Positions 14,568 to 16,130 of a DNA stretch of 16,130 bases are shown piece by piece. The position numbers and the translations under genes are program-made. Origin of the DNA: an uncultured Collinsella sp. (GTDB lineage: Bacteria; Actinomycetota; Coriobacteriia; Coriobacteriales; Coriobacteriaceae); the NCBI GenBank assembly GCA_900547835.1, contig URIJ01000026.1, forward strand, positions 1 to 16,130, given 5' to 3'. The notes below the pieces were generated by a model. The model did not search any database and was not told the origin of the DNA. It worked only from the letters and a program-made list of their open reading frames with translations. Position 1 is the stretch's first letter. Every line of letters starts with the position of its first letter.

Positions 14568-14594
14568 AGTCGTTGGGGACGTTCTTAAACGACT
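14568..14594 (+). repeat. Hairpin repeat, copy 1 (13-base GGGGACGTTCTTA loop)
   Basis: The stem AGTCGTT (14568-14574) / AACGACT (14588-14594) closes a 13-base loop GGGGACGTTCTTA. It is related to copy 2 downstream by loop conservation and compensatory stem changes. Confidence 0.75.
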
Positions 14595-14617
14595 AGTCGC
14601 TGGGCGCCACTCTTTGG

Positions 14618-14648
14618 CCACTCATTGGGGGCGTACTTAAATGAGTGG
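14618..14648 (+). repeat. Hairpin repeat, copy 2 (13-base GGGGGCGTACTTA loop)
   Basis: The stem CCACTCATT (14618-14626) / AATGAGTGG (14640-14648) is a perfect 9 bp around a 13-base loop that matches copy 1 at 11 of 13 bases. It is in the same orientation as copy 1. Confidence 0.75.
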
Positions 14649-14774
14649 TAGTTGGAGACACTCCCGGCCGAGCTAGAGATCGCGCGTGTCCCTTCTGGTC
14701 CATGCGGCTCAAAATCGCGGCGTGATGTGGACGGCTGGGGTCGAATTGGCAGCATTTCGAGCCTGGCTTCGATA

Positions 14775-14803
14775 TTGAGACTGGTTCTTTATTAAAATAG
14801 ATT
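14775..14803 (+). promoter_or_regulatory. Sigma70-type promoter for the membrane protein gene
   Basis: TTGAGA (14775-14780) and TAGATT (14798-14803) are 17 bases apart, ending 30 bases before the ATG at 14834. The overlapping TAAAAT (14793-14798) is a better -10 by sequence but would sit only 12 bases from this -35. Confidence 0.5.
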
Positions 14804-14833
14804 TCCAGACAATTGAGCGGCTGGGGGTTAACC

Positions 14834-16130
14834 ATGAGGGGCATGGGAGACACAACCGCATATTTGCGTCGGGGCATTCGGGAGATTATATGCCTGGCGC
14901 TGTTCTTCTTCACGTTTTTGGCGTGCGAGTATCTTTTTGATGCGCGCATGGCCGAGTTCGTGTCTCCGGACGAGGTTGTTATTTATGAGAGCCTTGTTAT
15001 CGGCGCGAGCGTGATTGGCTTTTTTGTGCGTCCTATTCTGTACTATCGCCGTCCCCATGCCATTGAAGCAACGAGTGACGTTACGGGCGTTTTGCTGGTG
15101 GCGGCATTGCTGCTGTTGATTATGGCGGTTCAGGTTGAGGTGGTAATTGCCGGCGGTTTGGTGGCGTGCTGCGCGCTGGGTTACTGCGGATCGACTGCCC
15201 ATGCAAACTTTGCGCGGCGCTTTGCACGGACGCCCTGCTTGGCGCGTGCGGCTGCACTTTCCTACGCCATGGGCGTTCTGGTGCAGGTGCTCAACCACAT
15301 GGTGATGCCTGCCGGCATTCCTCAGCAGGCTGTTCTGGTCGTCTGCGCGATCGCGCAGGTGGCGTTGCTCCACGGTGCCCGACGCGCCAAGCTGCGCGAC
15401 GAGTCCAATCCCAACTTTGAACCCAGTGCTGCCGGGCTTTCGGTAGATGCTCTGGAATATGGCGCCAAGTGGCATGACGATCCCGAGGCAAAGGCGGCAT
15501 TCCGTCGCGCCGTAGTTCGCCTGACCGTGGCGACGGCGTATCTTTCCGGCGTATTCGCCGCTCTCAACGCGGGCTTCACGACCCTGCATGCTGTCGGAGC
15601 CGTCGATTTGGGCGATTGGCCGCGCCTGCTGCTTGTCGTGAGCTCGTTGGCTGCCGGCGTCCTATTTGACCTGCACGGCCGCTCGTATATGAATATCGGC
15701 ATGACATGTGCCGCCATACTGTCCACGCTTTCGTTCTTTGTGCTCATCGTCGATGGCAATGGCGGCAACGAGCTTGCTGCCACGATCATCTTTTATCTGG
15801 GCTCGGGCTTTTTCGTGGTGTTCTTTACCACAAAATATGCCGCCGTCTCGCTCTATGCGCGCTGGTCATATTTTTGGCCGTGCATGGGTCGCGTCGTCAA
15901 CAACGTGTGCTCGATGTTCGTGACGGCGCCGGCAGTGGCGATTATCTCGAGTCAAAACGTGCTGGCGGCAGTGAGCGTCGTGCTCGTGCTGTTTGTCGGC
16001 ATCGCGATTTCGCTGTTAGGACAGTTTGGACAAGACGGTGAGGGCGAGGCGACGCACGGCGGGCTGGCGCTTGCCACCGACGATCTTGGCGTGAGCTGTG
16101 AGCCCGGCCAGGCCGACACGGTGCCCCTGG
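14834..16130 (+). CDS. 12-TM membrane protein, probably the sensor part of a LuxR-type regulator; 3'-truncated by the window
   Basis: The frame runs open from ATG 14834 to the window end without a stop: 432 codons plus one base, with GGGGG six bases before the ATG. The protein starts MRGMGDTTAYLRRGIREI. It shows about six membrane spans in residues 17-182, a hydrophilic loop (about 184-228), and about six more spans ending near residue 395. A polar segment (GQFGQDGEGEATHGG...) then continues past the window. This 12-span architecture with a polar tail is the layout of Coriobacteriia (Collinsella, Eggerthella) regulators in which an MFS-like membrane domain is fused to a C-terminal LuxR helix-turn-helix. 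The DNA-binding domain itself is not visible, so that part is inference. A plain transporter is the alternative. ORFs on the opposite strand here are shadows. Confidence 0.75.
   Translation, partial: MRGMGDTTAYLRRGIREIICLALFFFTFLACEYLFDARMAEFVSPDEVVIYESLVIGASVIGFFVRPILYYRRPHAIEATSDVTGVLLVAALLLLIMAVQVEVVIAGGLVACCALGYCGSTAHANFARRFARTPCLARAAALSYAMGVLVQVLNHMVMPAGIPQQAVLVVCAIAQVALLHGARRAKLRDESNPNFEPSAAGLSVDALEYGAKWHDDPEAKAAFRRAVVRLTVATAYLSGVFAALNAGFTTLHAVGAVDLGDWPRLLLVVSSLAAGVLFDLHGRSYMNIGMTCAAILSTLSFFVLIVDGNGGNELAATIIFYLGSGFFVVFFTTKYAAVSLYARWSYFWPCMGRVVNNVCSMFVTAPAVAIISSQNVLAAVSVVLVLFVGIAISLLGQFGQDGEGEATHGGLALATDDLGVSCEPGQADTVPL

Larger units (their letters stand above)
14446..14833. other. 388-bp divergent intergenic region with repeats and a promoter
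   Basis: This region separates the leftward zinc-ribbon operon from the rightward membrane protein. It holds a copy of a dispersed repeat (14543-14565), two related hairpins (14568-14594 and 14618-14648), a small CGCGA-TCCT-TCGCG hairpin (14498-14511) and a promoter (14775-14803). I saw no supported coding frame and nothing recognisable in 14652-14770. Confidence 0.65.

Noticed and set aside
14521..14660. CRISPR-like array from the repeated hairpins
   Set aside because: There are only two copies, unequal in stem sequence, with no regular spacer pattern and no cas genes nearby.

Overview
The window looks like a chromosomal segment of a gut Coriobacteriia member, most likely a Collinsella. This is inferred from the high-GC, C/G-ending codon use over most of the window, a truncated 12-TM membrane protein of the type that carries a C-terminal LuxR domain in this class, the compact two-component operon, and many hairpin-type extragenic repeats. 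No tRNA, rRNA, CRISPR array, prophage or insertion sequence was found. The species assignment rests on memory of gene style, not on a search.

Region 1 (1-3238) has lower GC and more A/T-ending codons than the rest. It holds the 3' part of a BglG/LicT-type PRD antiterminator, a beta-glucoside-family PTS EIIBC permease without an EIIA domain, and an alpha/beta-hydrolase (esterase-like). An intrinsic terminator sits directly on the ribosome binding site of the hydrolase. Region 2 (3239-5980) switches to high GC. It carries a DUF4867 cupin-like protein, a block of three inverted repeats, a GH1 6-phospho-beta-glucosidase with its own good promoter, and a 108-bp branched palindrome overlapping the glucosidase stop codon. 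Read together, regions 1 and 2 are a beta-glucoside module: PTS uptake with phosphorylation, cytoplasmic hydrolysis of the phospho-glucoside, and possibly de-esterification of acylated substrates.

Region 3 (about 6000-10043, +) is a translationally coupled three-gene signalling operon: a multi-TM protein with a 7TM-histidine-kinase-like sensor but no recognisable kinase motifs, a genuine membrane histidine kinase, and a NarL/LuxR response regulator. It ends in a GC-rich hairpin shared with the convergent region 4.

Region 4 (10154-14445, -) reads leftward: a DUF4428 zinc-ribbon protein, a membrane protein with two TFIIB-type zinc ribbons, an SPFH protein with two C-terminal zinc ribbons, then a secreted lipoprotein. 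The zinc-ribbon/SPFH part resembles the Bacillus subtilis YdjG/YdjI membrane-stress proteins. Region 5 (14446-16130) is a divergent intergenic region with two covarying hairpin repeats and a promoter, followed by a 12-TM membrane protein that runs off the window end. It is probably the sensor half of a membrane-bound LuxR-type regulator.
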